A stretch of 64,000 bases of DNA from Warburgia ugandensis (lineage: Eukaryota > Streptophyta > Magnoliopsida > Canellales > Canellaceae): contig CP141139.1 in assembly GCA_035236585.1 (NCBI GenBank), positions 36,403,217 to 36,467,216 of the forward strand. Direction: 5' to 3'. Below, piece by piece: positions 34,862-49,800 of the stretch. Position 1 is the stretch's first letter, and every line of letters begins with the position of its first letter. The notes below the pieces were generated by a model. It ran no database searches. It had not been told where the DNA came from and saw only the letters and a list, made by a program, of their open reading frames with translations. Both the position numbers and the translations under genes were made by a program.

Positions 34862-37800
34862 ATGCAGAAGCCTGCGTATCCATCCCAAAATGTTAATCCC
34901 TTAAGAGTGTTGCCTCAACAGCCTCTACGCAGCTTGAGTAGTAGGTGTTCTCAGATAGCAACTGGCCAGCACTCTCCAACTGTATTTCCAGAAAAACGTG
35001 GTAAAGTAAAATCCTCCCGGAAAAACGTGATCAATGTCACCAGTGAAGATCCAGAAAAGGCAAAGGCTCAGGAGCACAGGATTGACATAGCAGATGAGCA
35101 GTCTGACTTACTAGGATATGAAGTATTCTCTGGGAAGCTGGTTCTGGATAAGAGAACCACCAGTACTGGCACCGATGTGAAAACTTCAACTGAAACGAAA
35201 ACCCATGATGGGGTTGATGCAAAACTTACAAGAAAGGCATTGGTCTGGGGATCTCATATGCTACATCTTGAGGATGTCATTTCTGTGAGTTCTCTGCAGT
35301 CAGAACAATCACACTTGTTTCTTGTAGTTGGCTTGGGATTATTGTTTTCATGTTTGCGGTTAAGTTGACTTGGACTTCTTATCTCATTTTGACTTTGGCA
35401 GGTGTCATACAGTGCTGGTGTCAAATATTTTACTGTACATTCCTACCCAATAAAAAAGAGATCATGTGGCCTTTCTTGTTTTGTGAAACCTCAAAGAAGA
35501 AGAAAGGACTTCCGCTTTGTGGCCTCTAATTCAGAGGAAGCCCTTCAATGGGTTAGTGGCTTTGCAGATCAGCAATGCTTCGTGAATTGTTTACCTCATC
35601 CCTTGGTATCTTCGAAGAAGCAAGCTCCTAACATTGTTGCAAGTGATTTTCCACTGGAACAACATATCAAATGCAAAAGCCCACCAACAGTGCTTGTGAT
35701 ACTAAATCCACGTTCGGGACATGGTCGTTCAAGTAAAGTTTTTCATGGGAAAGTGGAACCAATATTTAAGGTTTGTCACGTTTGGTGATTTTAGTGCTTT
35801 CTATTATTCTCATGACTGTATTAACTACACTGTTCCTTCTCCAGATTCAACCAACCATGATTAGAGCATGCATCTATCACACTTGTATCAGAACATATCC
35901 ATCATCCTACTGTTGTATCTATTGATGCAACAAAAAAGGAAATGTGCAGTAAAGTTGTAGATCAATCAGCATAGCTTCATGCTATATATATTCTACTCAG
36001 AGTTCTATGCAGAGATAATCTGTCCAACTTTTCCATTGTTCAATTGTTCTCTTCCCTATATTTGAATGATTCTGCTTAGGCTGCCATTTTACCCAAGCCT
36101 ACATCTCTAAACCTTTTGGGTCATTAAAACTTTTCTTTTTTCCTGTTTACTGGTTCTCCAGCACTTCAGTTACTAAGGCTCAGTGTAATTTTAGAATACG
36201 TCAAATATTCCAGCAATTACTCATTTCTAAGGCCACCTTTTCTCTTGGTTGCTATGATGAATTTTTAACAGTCACTGAGGAATAATGCAAGAGCTTAAAG
36301 TTATCTTCATCATCATAGAGCACTATTTTTTTTGGTAACAGCTTTTGTGGTTTAAATAAACTCTTATTCACATTATCAAAGTACTTAATGAAAAGTTCAA
36401 TGTTTAAACTTTGTTGTAAACATCTTATTGTGTATGGCTTTATTTAATATGCTTCATTCTTTTAGATTAATGCTATAGTTTGAATTGTTTAACTGATATT
36501 TATCTTTTTAATTTCACACAAGTTCGTTTCATTGTTCTATTTATTTTTTACATTTGAAACCTCATTAGAAGTTTTATCAGTTTGATTCATTTAACTATTT
36601 GTTTTATCAGCCAGGACACTGGCTGAACTTAATACCTGCTGCAATCTGTCCCTGGTGGACTGAATCTTACACACTTTTTGAGTTAGAAAAAGTGGCTTAA
36701 CAAATCTCCTTCTATTTGAAGAGAACAGAACAGATAGGAACTCATAGGTTCAGCAAATGGAAAGCATAGAAGCATCAGTAAGAAGTAGCAGGTCACCAGA
36801 AAATCTCATAAAAGCTGCTTTGAGCAATCTTCAACTTGGGCAACCAAGGGAGGTGATAGGATGCAGATTTATGTGGTTAGTTACAAATGCTTCTGCTGGA
36901 ACATAATCATTTTGGAACTGAGAAGAGGACAATGGTTAAAGATGATACAAAGGACAAAGTGTATACTGTGAGCTTTTTGTGCTGCAGGAAATAGAGTTAG
37001 ACCATGTGGTCTCTGTGGAGGCATATAGAACTGAATGGGCTTGCCAGAACTCTAGCTGAGCCTATGGAGGTACTCTTACATTTAGTGCTCATCAAAACCT
37101 TGTAGCTAATATATATCACTACAGTGTTTTTCCTTATTTCTGCAGTCCAGATTCATTACAAGAGGTTTTCAGATGGACTTTTCTTCAGTCATATGGGATG
37201 AACAATGCTGAAATGAGACAAAATCTGGAAGCCATTGAATGAATCAATAGAACCTGCTGTTGACATGGGAAATAGTAAGATCATTTGGTCTTCTAATAAA
37301 ATACAGCAAAGCCAGGATAACCATTCTATCTTTCCTGATTTTGTTAGGTGGACTGGAGTCAGTTATTTAATCTCCCACCAAATCAAAAATACATGGTCCA
37401 TCTGTCAGGAAGTTCCAATATGAGATTCCCAAATTTATAGTAGGTGTGGACTAGACATTTCACAAAGGCTACAAAATGTTAGGCTTGGCATAACCATTGC
37501 CCTATAGTAGAGAATTTAGGTTGAGATCATTGGTCTGTTCCTTCTTTGTTGGAGTTGATGTGGTTGAATGTTCAGCAGGTGGAGAAAATCTATATTGTTA
37601 GGATTGCACGTCATGTTTTCTGCACTTAGTGGAGCACTGGTTCGCTCTCTAAATAGAATATGTGGTGCATGCTTAAAAAACAGTCTTATAATTTGGATGG
37701 TCTGGATGAGAAGAGAAAAGAAACTCTTAAGGGGAAGCAGAGCTTGATAGAGTAGAGGGATGACCATTCTATGTGAGGATGAATAAAGATGAAGAGAAGC

Positions 37801-40800
37801 CCTTAAATACAAAACTGACAGAAAATCTAATCCAAAAAGAAGGCAACAGCAAGTTTGAAGAATGAAGTGGTGAATGGAGGATGCTAATATCTATTCTTTA
37901 CCATATTGCAAATGCTGGAAGTGAAAATTATATTACTAGGCAGGTGATTTAGGGTTTTCAAATGGGAAATCCCTGAGGCTCTCACCTGTGTATTTTTTTC
38001 TCTCCACTAATGTCCTTCTATAGAAAGGGGAGGTGTCAAAAATGAACTTGGATGGATGAGAATATGATATCTTCTACATTTGGAGTTATTAGTTGGATTT
38101 GCAATGGGAAGTTGATATTGAGATGAAAGGACAGTTTTGAAACTGGGATGACTTTCTTTCACCTTGGAGATTGTTGGAGGACCCCCCTTAAGGCATTATT
38201 TTTTCATGAAAGATGTGCTATGGCCGAAATCTCAATGTAATTTTTCTTGTCCCCAAGAAAGATCATATCAAACAGCCAAGTGACAGAGTGTATTAGTGTA
38301 GGGACTATATGTTTGTGAAGTTCTTGCTATAGTGTCATGATGCAGGGATAATAAAAAACAGGAAAGTACAAAGAACTAAGATATCTTAGGGAAAGACAAA
38401 TAACTTCTAGGTTTCCTATATCAGGTCTGACGCTGACTGATTCGCATAAAAAACTGGTCCTCTAATCTTAATGCATAACCAGATAATAAAAGAGTATATG
38501 TAATCTTTGGACAAAAACAAAAAACTGGAGAAATTCTATTCATTCAATACTGCTCGCTACGTATCTGTAAATTTTTTAAGTCTCCCTATTAGACACAAAC
38601 TAAAAGACTTTAAAAGCAAGTAGGAAACTCCTAGAAAAATTCTAAATGAAACATGATTGAGAAATCCTACTCAACAGGAACTTTTAAAAATAAACTAAGA
38701 GATTACTTTCTAAAATTAGTGGTCTTTGAGATAGGAAAGCACTAAAGGGGCAGCCGGGTGCACAAAGCTCCTGCTTATGCAGGGTCTGGGGACGGGGTTG
38801 ACCACAAAGGGCCTATAGTATGTAGCCTTACCTTGCATTTTGCAAGAAACTGTTTCTATGCTCGCAAATGAGATAGAAAAGCACTAATAACTTATCAAAC
38901 TATCTAAAATGCACCTCAATGATTGACTTTTATAATCCAGAAACAACCAAGGTCTTTACTTTTCACATGAATTATTCACATTTTACTATTCATGTGAATT
39001 GTAAAACGTGAACATTACTTATGTACCCATATTTTCTTGTTCTTCTTTTTAATTTCTAAGAATGTCAATGAATGGATATGATATGCCTGCATCATAATAC
39101 TTCCAAATTGAGCAAGGTGTTAGACCTAGCGTTTTTGCATCCTTAGGTTGCCTTTCCAAGGGTTTTAGATTCCAAAAGGGTGAACATTGCTGTGTCACTC
39201 CTAAGTTGAGAATGTGAAATATAGTCCAGGGATGGATGTGGTGGAAGCTCAACAATATTGCTGTTGACATTATGATCGGTTCCTTGGTGGGGAGAGATCT
39301 TTGTGTTTGAAGGGGGAAGGGAGTACAGGGGATTCTCAAATGAATTTCCCAGATTATGCATAGGATAAGATTTGTTTTTTGTTGTTGAAAAAAGACCTTC
39401 CAAGTGTTTTCTGAGGCCTCTATGGGATTTAGCCTTGGAGGTGCTGTTTTATGTTTTCCTAGGTAGTGCTCAAGCTCCAAGCATGGTGTCAAAACTCAAA
39501 ATGCGGATACAATGTAGACTTTGCTAAAAGGAGTCATCTGAACTTAATTCAGGTATGTACTCGGCTGATGCAGAGGAAAAGTGGATGCATTTTTTTCATA
39601 ACCAGTGGACTATAATTGTTGGAAAAATTCCTTTTTTAGACATGGCAAAACTTGGCGAATTGTATGAACAAAATGTGGAAAGTTTAAAATTTCCTTCATT
39701 GGCTGAGTTCGGAGTTGACATGACAAGTTTTGATACCATGACTCCAAGTTGAATGTTGAACAAACGCTTGTTGTACTAGTGTAAAGGAGAGGTTTGAAGT
39801 TGATAATTTCGAATTTTGGAGTTGACAGCTAATGTAGAGTGCTGAAAAAGACTTAATTTGATGAGGGTTCCAAGTTGATGATGTAGACCTTTCCATTACT
39901 CACCTAAAATTGGTGTGTGATACCCTCCAGCATGCATATTGAGGGGTTTCACGTCGATGATGTAGACCTTTCCTTCACTTGCCTGAAATTGGTGTGTGAT
40001 ATGCATATTGAAAGCAATCAGAGATGCTATATAGTGAGTCTGACAATGAATGGAACTCTCATTTTTAATTTTATGAATGTGAAAAGACATGGATCACATG
40101 GTGAGGTGATCCTCCACTGAGAAATGCCTCATATAATTCTAGTACAACTACTCAATTTTAACTGAAAACAGTTTGGTAGGTGGCGAGAATGGATACAGGT
40201 TTTTAGGATCTGGATGTAGAGGGCTATAAGCATGATTGGCTGACTTTTGGCTCTATATTTTGTTATAGTTCTCATAATCTATTGCTACCTACGGTGATGT
40301 TCCTCTTAATAGGTCTCATCAGCCATTGAAGATGGGGAGAAATTGGAAATTCATCTCTGTTGACGGGCACTAGGATCATGAGATAGTTTTACCAATGACC
40401 CCTTGACAAAATGGTGGTGGCTTTAGGAGAGAAGGTCGACAAAAGGATATGGAACTGGGATACTCAGGAAGTTCTTTTTTATTGGGCACTTCTAATTAGG
40501 TTTGTAGTAGCACTCATCCACAGGTTAATTGTTCGTGATAGGTCCTCCTAGAGATTTCTTTTTGTTGGAATACAGATACTGACAACTTTCTAACTATCTG
40601 CCACCAAATTCATCAACTTTGGACAATTCTTAATCAAGGCCTACAATGTTATCCAGTGGAGGAGTCTATCACTCCGTGAACATTGGACCATTTTCTTGTA
40701 CATGGCCTGAAATTGTTGAGTTGATGTGGTGCCTTGCCTTTGTAACTAGAGCATTTCATGGTTTATGAAAGTTAAAACTTTTATGATTAAGCATAAGCAT

Positions 40801-43800
40801 CTAATGCCATGATCAATGGTGGGTTTTCGGGCAAAGTCTTATTTTTTATACCTATCTAGAGCTTTGGGGATGTGATTATTCACCACAATGTTTGAGCTTT
40901 TTGGGGATCAAGAATGATTTGCAGTTTGATCAGAGAAATAAGAAAATAATTTGTATCATGCAATGACAAGAACTGCCGTGGGGCATGGCTTCTGAGATAC
41001 ATAGATCACAGAATGTCTCTGTGACTTGTCCTTTGTTGCATATATCTTACTGCTCCCTGCTCTTCTTTTGTCATGACTGAATTTCTGTAGGTAAGCCATG
41101 TGTGACTGGCACTGGAGGCATTATCAATGTCCATTAAATGCCGAATGGTTTTTCCAAGACTGGGGGCTTCAAGAACATGGATGAAACTGAGGTTTTGGCC
41201 CTTATGTTAGGACATGCTGCTGCTGATCTCTCTATCAGTTCATAGTGAACGGACTAGAGTCTTACCAGATGTAGCTAAATGGATGCAATGGACTAGAGAC
41301 TTTTTCAGTTCATTGTGGAGGGTCTAGAGGGTCTCATCAAATGTAGCTTAGTGGATGCAATTGAATTATGATTTGTGGAGACTAGCAAAATATGATGAGA
41401 GAGCTATTCCATTTTATTTCACCTCTCATCCATCGTATTTAAGTGGATGCAATTGAAATATGATTTGTGGAGACTAGCAAAATATGATGAGAGAGCCATT
41501 CCATCTGATTTCACTTTAATAGGTCTTACTCTGTTATATTTAGTTGCAGAAGGTTCAGGTTACAAGTGATGCATTTCCTGTTGCATATTTAGGGTGCATG
41601 TATGTTCTTTTTCATCCACATTCTGTTTTTCCTTTAGATCGTCTTGGTTGATTTCTTTCTTCTTCAATTCTGTTGAATAAAGTACCTTGAAAATATCTAT
41701 AACTCGATGTTTATATATTAGATTTCTTCAGTAAGCTTCTGAGAAGCGAATTATGGCCAAATGGATATCTGATATCATGTGGATGGAGATATCCTTGTTT
41801 AGATGTTGCTTGGAAGATGTTGTTTGCTAAAATGAATCCAGCAAGGATAAATTTGATGTGAATGCTAATACTAACTGTTGTATAATTGAAGTCATATGAC
41901 AATTTTCTGTGTTTAGTGAATGATCTTGGAATCTTCATCAAGGAGTCTTCTTTTGCTCCATGTGTATGTCCTTGTTATTCTTATTGATGAAGCTTGCCTG
42001 CACAAAATGACAAAGCTTTGGAATGCTGCCAAGTTCCTATCTGAACTAAGCTAATAATTATTGCTGCCTTTGAGAATGTAACTCAGTTTCTGCTTCAACA
42101 TTCAGAACGAGTACTTTTGGTATTGGAATAAGTTGGATACTATTTGTCCTGAAAGTGTTTAGAATTAAATCCATTTGTTCATGGAAAGGAAAAATTTCAT
42201 GCTGGTATCTTTCTTTTGCTCTCAATTTACAAATTACTTGTTTATTTAAGCTTCAAACTGGTGACAGCTTGCAGGTTTCAAGATTAATGTAGTGAAGACA
42301 ACATATGCTGGTCATGCAAAGAATCTTGCTTCCAGTGTTGATTTCAGTACATGCCCAGATGGTAATAATTAATACTGCTCACCACTACCCTTGTTTTTGC
42401 TGATGTTGCAACCTTATCATAGTATTGTGTTACTTCCTGTGCAGGAATTATATGCGTCGGTGGTGATGGAATTGTAAATGAGGTTAGTTATATTCTAAGT
42501 TCTAACAATCGCTCTTCGCTTTCTGATTAGTTAATTCTGGCACTTTCTGGTGGTCTTTCTCTTATGCATGTCAAATCTGCCCCCAAATTGATTTGTTATG
42601 CTGTTAAAACTGAATTCTTTTCCATAAATTTAAACTTGCACATGCTGAAGTGACCATAAAGTTACACATGGCATTCGGCAGACATTCAGTATATAAGTAT
42701 AATTGACTAGAACATAACCTCATGGAAAACAGGACATTTGGGTCTTTCATCATTAGCTGAAACCCAAAGATCTTGGTATATGTGCAAGATCACTAAATTG
42801 ACCAGGAAGAATGCCTACCAAAGAGTCTAGTGGAGCATTAGTTAGCAGTGGAGCTGGGAGGACAATTGTTTAAAATACTTGGCATGAAACGAAGGAATAG
42901 AATGAATATATCAACAATTCTCTTCCATGGACAATCTTTGCAAATATCAAAAGGACTGAGAAACAATGGATACGAAGTTCCCTTCTAGGTGCCATGAATT
43001 TGAGTGGATTGGAGAAGCTACCTTATGGCAACCACTCCATGATGTTACCATACCTTCAGGGAATCACATCTCAATGATCAAACTTGTCAAGTTATGTGGA
43101 TAATGGATTCGATTCTCTAAATTCCGTTTCATGAAGGTAAAATGGTATCATTTACATCATACTGGAGACATCTCCTCCAATAGTCACTTCTCCAACATAG
43201 ATTTACCTAGATCCAGAATCCTTTTTAGCTGAATGACTGTTTCATGAAGATTAAGTAGTGAATGTTTCATGTTGATGATCTCAAATATCCAACGGTGTGA
43301 GTTACATGGATAAAGGTGTCATTACCTAGAAGACTTCAATGGCTGTCTGGTTGTAAGATTGCATCATATTTATGTTGATGTCCTTCAGGAGTCAGTTCCT
43401 GAAGATCCAACTTTACTAGTTTTCCCCAAGAAGACCAGTCCATAAACACCTGATGGTGAATATACATGATGTCAAAGATTGTCTTCTCTTGGAGTCGTTT
43501 TTTGAGGATGTAGGCACGCCAGTTGTATAGATCATGAATATTTTTCTCCAAATACCTATTCCATGAAGACCCAGTGTCGAAACTTGCATCATATTCCATG
43601 ACCATTCAAGGAAAAGAAAAGGAAAAAAAAAAGGCTACTCCATGTAGATCCAATGGTGAAACTTACCTCAAATCAAACTGGATATCCTTCAAGATTTCTC
43701 AAGGGTATGTTGTGCAAGTTATGCAAATCAACAAGATTCCGAATGGCTACTCTACATTTGGTAAATTTCAACATATTAAAGATGATCTCCTCTTGTTGTC

Positions 43801-46800
43801 ATTTTGTAGAGCTCTAACAAGAATTTTATTCTCCAGAAGATTATCTTGTGAAGATCCAAGTGGGGGAACACATAGATTGAAGATATTATCATTTTAGGAG
43901 GCATGTTATCATTGTCCCATTGACCAAAATCACTAGGGTCGAGATGATCTCTTCTGAGTGAAAGGTCACTTGAAAAGGAGGTCTTCTTTATGAAAGACCA
44001 ACTTTCTTCTTCTTTTTCATTGCATGTGTCTGTACTTCTCCTGTTTTTTCTGTTTATTATTATTATTATTATTTTATTCTGTTTGCTTGTTTCTGGGTTG
44101 GTTGGTGGGTGACTAGGTATGTGTGGGGGTGGAAGTGGCAGGGTAACAATATTTGTAGCAGGGCATCTAAACACATTCCTTTAAGATTTTGAACCCTGCA
44201 AAAGAAATGATGGATCCTTCAATGAGAAAAATGTAATACCCAGTAACCACTCAGAATATTCAATAAGTAGCCTTGAAATTGGGAAGTAGTTAATTATGAG
44301 AGTCCTGGTTGGTTCAAATTTGGCAACTATGTTAACTAAAGTTCTTAATTTTTTCCATTCATCATAATTTTACTGCAGCCACTGGTCCTTGAAGTTAATA
44401 TGAGATATCATGTGGTGCCTGTGCATTTAATCGAAGGTTTACTGATGCAGCTAGAAGTACACCTGCGGCCCAGGGTTTTGATGATTCAACCATTTCACTT
44501 GCTTGACCCAACCTTAGAATGGCAATGCCCTAAAAGTCTCCAATGCAAGACAAATATAGTCACCCTTGAATACTCTAGATTTTGCTGCTATTTGGAAGAT
44601 ATGGAGCCCTTCATTTTACACCTGACTCCTGAGAAAGGCCATGGTTAAGGCCATGCAGTGGGGAAGTTTGCTGGGCATGGCCTATCTGAGATAAGCCCCT
44701 GCAGATGGGTTGGATCACCCAACAGCTAGGCTGCACATGTACTTGCAGATATCTGTGTCCTTGGTGTGTGAACACCATATAAAAACTCATTTATTGTTTG
44801 TTCTGTTTTGATCTCGCTGAATCTTTTTTGCAGTGCTCAATGCTAAACTTTGAAAAGTTAATGTGATGTGTAATTGTGTAGGTTTTAAATGGTCTTCTTA
44901 GTAGAAGTAACCAGAAAGAAGCAATTTCAATTCCAATCGGTATAATTCCTGCTGGTTCAGACAATTCACTTGTTTGGACAGTTCTGGGAGTTAAGGATCC
45001 TATTTCTGCTGCAATTGCCATCGTGAAGGTAATCATAAATGACTTACAGAGACATAGATCTGATGCTTGGTTTGTATTGATGATGAACTGATTTGCCTCC
45101 ATGTTGTTTGAGAGCACAGCACACCAACATTGCTATGATAATGCATGTTTCTTCATTCTTTTTTTTTTCAGAGCTCTGTCTCTTCATTCTTTAGCACTAT
45201 TTAGATTCACTGTCAATTATTTACTTGGCAATGAATGAGAAGCAGTTACCCTTAAAACAATGGATCCATGTTGATGTAACACTCTTCAAAAGGAGACACA
45301 CTTGCCTTGGAATGTGATAGAGAAGGTGATCAGTTCCACGACCAGGGGATCTATGCTTTGTTACTCGGATTGCAGAATATTGTGTTCTCATGAAGAGACA
45401 TTGTTTTCCTCTGTTTTAGCGATTGTTATACCATAATATGAGCTTTACAGATTTCAAAGTGGTATATGATTAGGAATAACGCCTTGGTGGGCACCTTCAT
45501 CTGAACAATAATGTCAGAAGAAATAGTATATAAGAAATAAATACATAAATGGCACATCGCTTCATCGAATACCTCAAGGACACAAAAAGGAAATCAGCTG
45601 GCTACTTTATCATTTAGACAGTGAAGGATAAGATGCAACTAGACTGTTTTGTTCGTATATTGTGCTGAAGAGAGTTCTTTGTTATTCCACTGATCTTGCA
45701 TGGCATCAGATTAACTTGATAAACAGCTTAAGAAGGTACAGTCCTGACTTGTGCACCCTGAAGAAGGCCTATACTTTAATTTTTTCTTGGATGATCATGT
45801 AAGACATTCCCAACACAGAGGGATATTTACAGAAGCCAATTTTAATGGTCATGTAAGAAAAGAAAAAGAAGGATATGATAGGGTACATGGGGGTTATGGT
45901 AGTGGAGAAAGAAATCAGATGAGGGAAGCTATACTTGATTTTACCGTAGCATATAACTTAGCTATAGGCCCTTGTGGTCTGCCCCTTCCCAGGACCCTGC
46001 ATAGGAGGGAGCTTCGTGCACGGGGGCTGCCCTTTTATATAACTTAGCTATAGCAAATACATACTTTAAGAAGAGGGATGAACACTTGCTAACCTTTAAA
46101 AGTGGACCACATAAAAGCCAAATAAACTTTTTCTGAGGAATGCCAAAAGATCAATGTGTAAGGATTGTTACGTGATACCCAGTGAGAGCCTAACCTCACA
46201 ACATAGATTATTGGTTATAGATATCTACATTAAAGTATGTAAGAAAGGAAATGAACTCAATAGGTGTCCGAAAACTAAGTGGTGGAACTAAAAAGGAGAG
46301 AAAATAACATCATTTACAAACAAGTTGATAGTAGAAGGAAACTGGAATGATGAAACAGAAGTAAACACCATGTGAACTAATATTTCCATGTCTATTAAGA
46401 AAGTGGCAAAAGATGTCCTAGAAATGTCTTAAAGTAAAAGGCAATGGACAAAGGAAACTTGGTGATGGAGTGAAAAAGTTTAAAAAGTTATTAAAGCGAA
46501 ACATGTGTGTTTTAAAGCATAGCAAAAGACAAAATAATAAAAACTATAAGCAATATAAGAATGCTAAAAAAGTTGCTAAGAGAGTAATAAGTGAGGCTAA
46601 ACTCAAGGTATATGATGATCTCTAGAATAGATTAGGAACAAGAGAGAGCGAGAAAGATGAGTTTAAACTCGCAAAAGCAAGAAAAAGGAAGGGTAAAGAC
46701 TTAAACTACATTAAGTGTTTTAGAAGTGATGATCGATGGGTACTAGTAAAAAATGACGAGATCAAACAAAGATGGGAAAGGTAATTTCAAAAATTACTAA

Positions 46801-49800
46801 ATGACAATTACGCTGAGAATATAGGGACTGAAAGTACCGTTAAATCAAATAACGTTGGACATTATAGATAAGACTGTAGGATTAGAATACTTAAATTGAA
46901 AGAAGCCTTGAAAAAGATGAAATTAGGAAAAGCTCTGGGGCCTGATGGTATACCAATAGAGGTTTGGAAGTATATGAGAGATAATGGGGTAGTTTGGTTG
47001 ACAAAATTGTCTAACAAGATTGTGAAATCAAAGAAAATGTCGAATGAATGGAGGAAGATCTCTATTGTACTAATTTACAAGAATAAAAAAGACACAGAGT
47101 TGCTAAGAGAGTAATGAGTGAGGCTAAACTCAAGATATATGATGATCTCTATAATAGATTAGGAACAAGAGAGGGTGAGAAAGATGTATTTAAACTCGCA
47201 AAAGTAAGAGAAAGGAAGAGTAAGGACTTAAACCACATTAAGTGTATTAGAAGTGATGACCAAAGGGTACTAGTAAAAAATGAAGTGATCAAACAAATAT
47301 GGGAAAGGAAATTTCAAAAATTACTAAATGACAATTGCCCTGGGAATATAGGGATTGAAAGTACCGCTAACCCAAATAACATTGGACATTATAGATACGA
47401 CTGTAGGATTAGAACACTTAAAGTGAAAAGCCTTGAAAAAGGTGAAATTAGGAAAAGATCTAGGGCCTGATGGTATACCAATAGAGGTTTGGAAGTATAT
47501 GAGAGATAATGGGGTAGTTTGGTTGACAAAATTGTCTAACAAGTTTGTGAAATCGAAGAAAATGTCAGATGAATGGAGGAATATCTTTATTGTATCAATT
47601 TATAAGAATAAAAGAGACATATAGAGTTGCTAAGAGAGTAATAAGTGGAGCTAAACTCAAGGTATATGATGATTTCTATAATAGATTAGGGACAAGAGAG
47701 GGCGAGAAAGATGTGTTTAAACTCGCAAAAGCAAGAGAAAGGAAGAGTAAGGACTTAAACCACATTATGTGTATTAGAAGTGATGACCAAAGGGTACTAG
47801 TAAAAAATAACAAGATCAAACAAAGATGGGAAAGGTAATTTCAAAAATTACCAAAGGACAATTACCCTGAGAATATAGGGATTGAAAGTAGCATTAACCC
47901 AAATAACGTTGGACATTATAGATACGACTATAGGATTAGAATACTTAAAGTGAAAGAAGCCTTGAAAAAGATGAAATCAGGAAAAGATCTGGGGCCTAAT
48001 GGTAATACCAATAGAGGCTTGGAAGTATATGAGAGATAATGGGGTAGTTTGGTTGACAAAGTTGTCTAACAAGATTGTGAAATTGAAGAAAATGTCAGAT
48101 GAATGGAGGAAGATCTTTATTATACCAATTTACAAGAATAAAAGAGACATACAGAGTTGCACTAATTATCGGGAGATCAAACTTATGAGTCATACCATGA
48201 AACATTTTGAAAGAGTGATGGAGAAGAGGCTACGACATGAGAGAAGTGTATCGGAGAACCAATTTGGTTTCATGCCTTGGAGGTTTACCATAGAAGCCAT
48301 TTTCTTGCTTAGACAATTGATAGAGAAATATAGGGAGATGAGGAAGAACCTCCATATGGTCTTTATTGACTTAGAAAAGGCTTATGATAGGAGAGTTAAT
48401 ATAGTAGGGGTTGGGCAAGAAAGGGGTTTTGCGGGGGTATATAAGCATAATTAAGGATATGTATGAGGGAGCAATAACAAACATTAGGACCACTAGACAA
48501 GAGACCAGTGATTTTCCTATCACTATAGGATTGCACTAAGGATCGGCATTGGGCCCATATCTTTTTGTGTTGGTTATGGATGAGTTAACAAAACATATGT
48601 AAGAGGAGATCTCATAATGTATGTTATTTGCAGATGATATAGTTTTGATTGATGAGATGAGGGACGGCATAAATACAAAGCTAGATTTATGGAGAGATGC
48701 ATTAATATGTAAAGGATATAAAATTAGTCTAACTAAGCCAAAGTATATGGAATGCTATTTTAGCAAGGAGTGGAGCACTAGTAAAGATTGATAACCAAGA
48801 AATCCCCTTAAAAGAACACTTTCGATACTTGGGATTCATAATTCATGAGAGTGGAGAGATGAAGAGGGAGGCTATCCAGAGAATTCAAGCAGTTTGGAAC
48901 TATAAAGCCTTGGCTGATTAGGGCAGGCCAAGAGGGCTGGCATGCTTCTAGGCAAGGTGAGAGACTGAGAGTTAGTCTCACATCGCTAAGGGGAAAGTGA
49001 TTGGGCTCTTGATAAGAGTGATGAGGACTTCCCTTACAACGAGGCCTTTTCCCTGGGCAACTGGGGAAGAACAAAACTGTGCAGGGTGTATGGGCACTTC
49101 GGCACGGACAATATCGTTGTAGGGTGTGGGCCCTCGGTCTATTACAAGTGGTATCATAGCCAAACCCCAACCTGGTGTGGGTGGCTAGCCACAAGTGGGC
49201 GCTCTTGTGTGGTAAGACACGTGGGGACGCGTGTCCCCTAAGGGGGAGAGGTTGTGAAGTCTTCGCCGATGAGGGCGGGCTAATGAGGGCTGGCAAGCTT
49301 CTAGGCAAGGTGAGAAACTGAGAGTTAGTCCAACATCGCAAAGAGGAAAGTTACTGCACTCTTGATAAGAGTGATGAGGACTTCCCTTATAACGAGGCCT
49401 TTTCCCTAGGCAACTGGGGAAGAACAAAACCGTGCAGGGTGTATGGGCACTTCGGCACGGACAATATCGTTGTAGGGTGTGGGCCCTCGGTCTATTACAA
49501 GTGGTATCATAGCCAGACCCCAACCCGGTGTGGGTGGCTAGCCGCACGTGGGCGCTCGTGTGTGGTAAAACACGCGGGGACGCGTGTCCCGTAAGGGGGA
49601 GAGGTTGTGAAGCCTTCGCCGATGAGAGTGGGCTGATGAGGGCAGGCCAAGAGGGCTGGTAGGCTTCTAGGCAAGGTGAGAGACTGAGAGTTAGTCCAAC
49701 ATCGCTAAGAGGAAAGTTACTGGGCTCTTGATAAGAGTGATGAGGACTTCCCTTGCAACGAGGCCTTTTCCCTGGGCAACTGGGGAAGAACAAAACCGTG

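Larger units (their letters stand above)
35771..42267 (+). other. LCBK1 intron 2 (6.5 kb)
   Basis: Non-coding. It contains one truncated Au-like SINE (38745-38869) and two small tandem duplications (39877-40009, 41351-41514). The rest (for example 36600-38300 and 39050-41000) resembles old inserted DNA, but I cannot name a family. Acceptor ACTGGTGACAG at 42267. Confidence 0.7.

Noticed and set aside
35285-35368. C-terminal extension of the first LCBK1 coding exon reading [10 protein letters not shown]...
   Set aside because: This is read-through into intron 1. The donor GTGAGT at 35285 and the in-frame continuation at 35402 ([10 protein letters not shown]) show the true splice.
48808-49793. 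Long minus-strand open frames (177 and 202 codons)
   Set aside because: They lie across the repeated TRIM LTRs and internal domains. The repeated peptide simply follows the repeated DNA.
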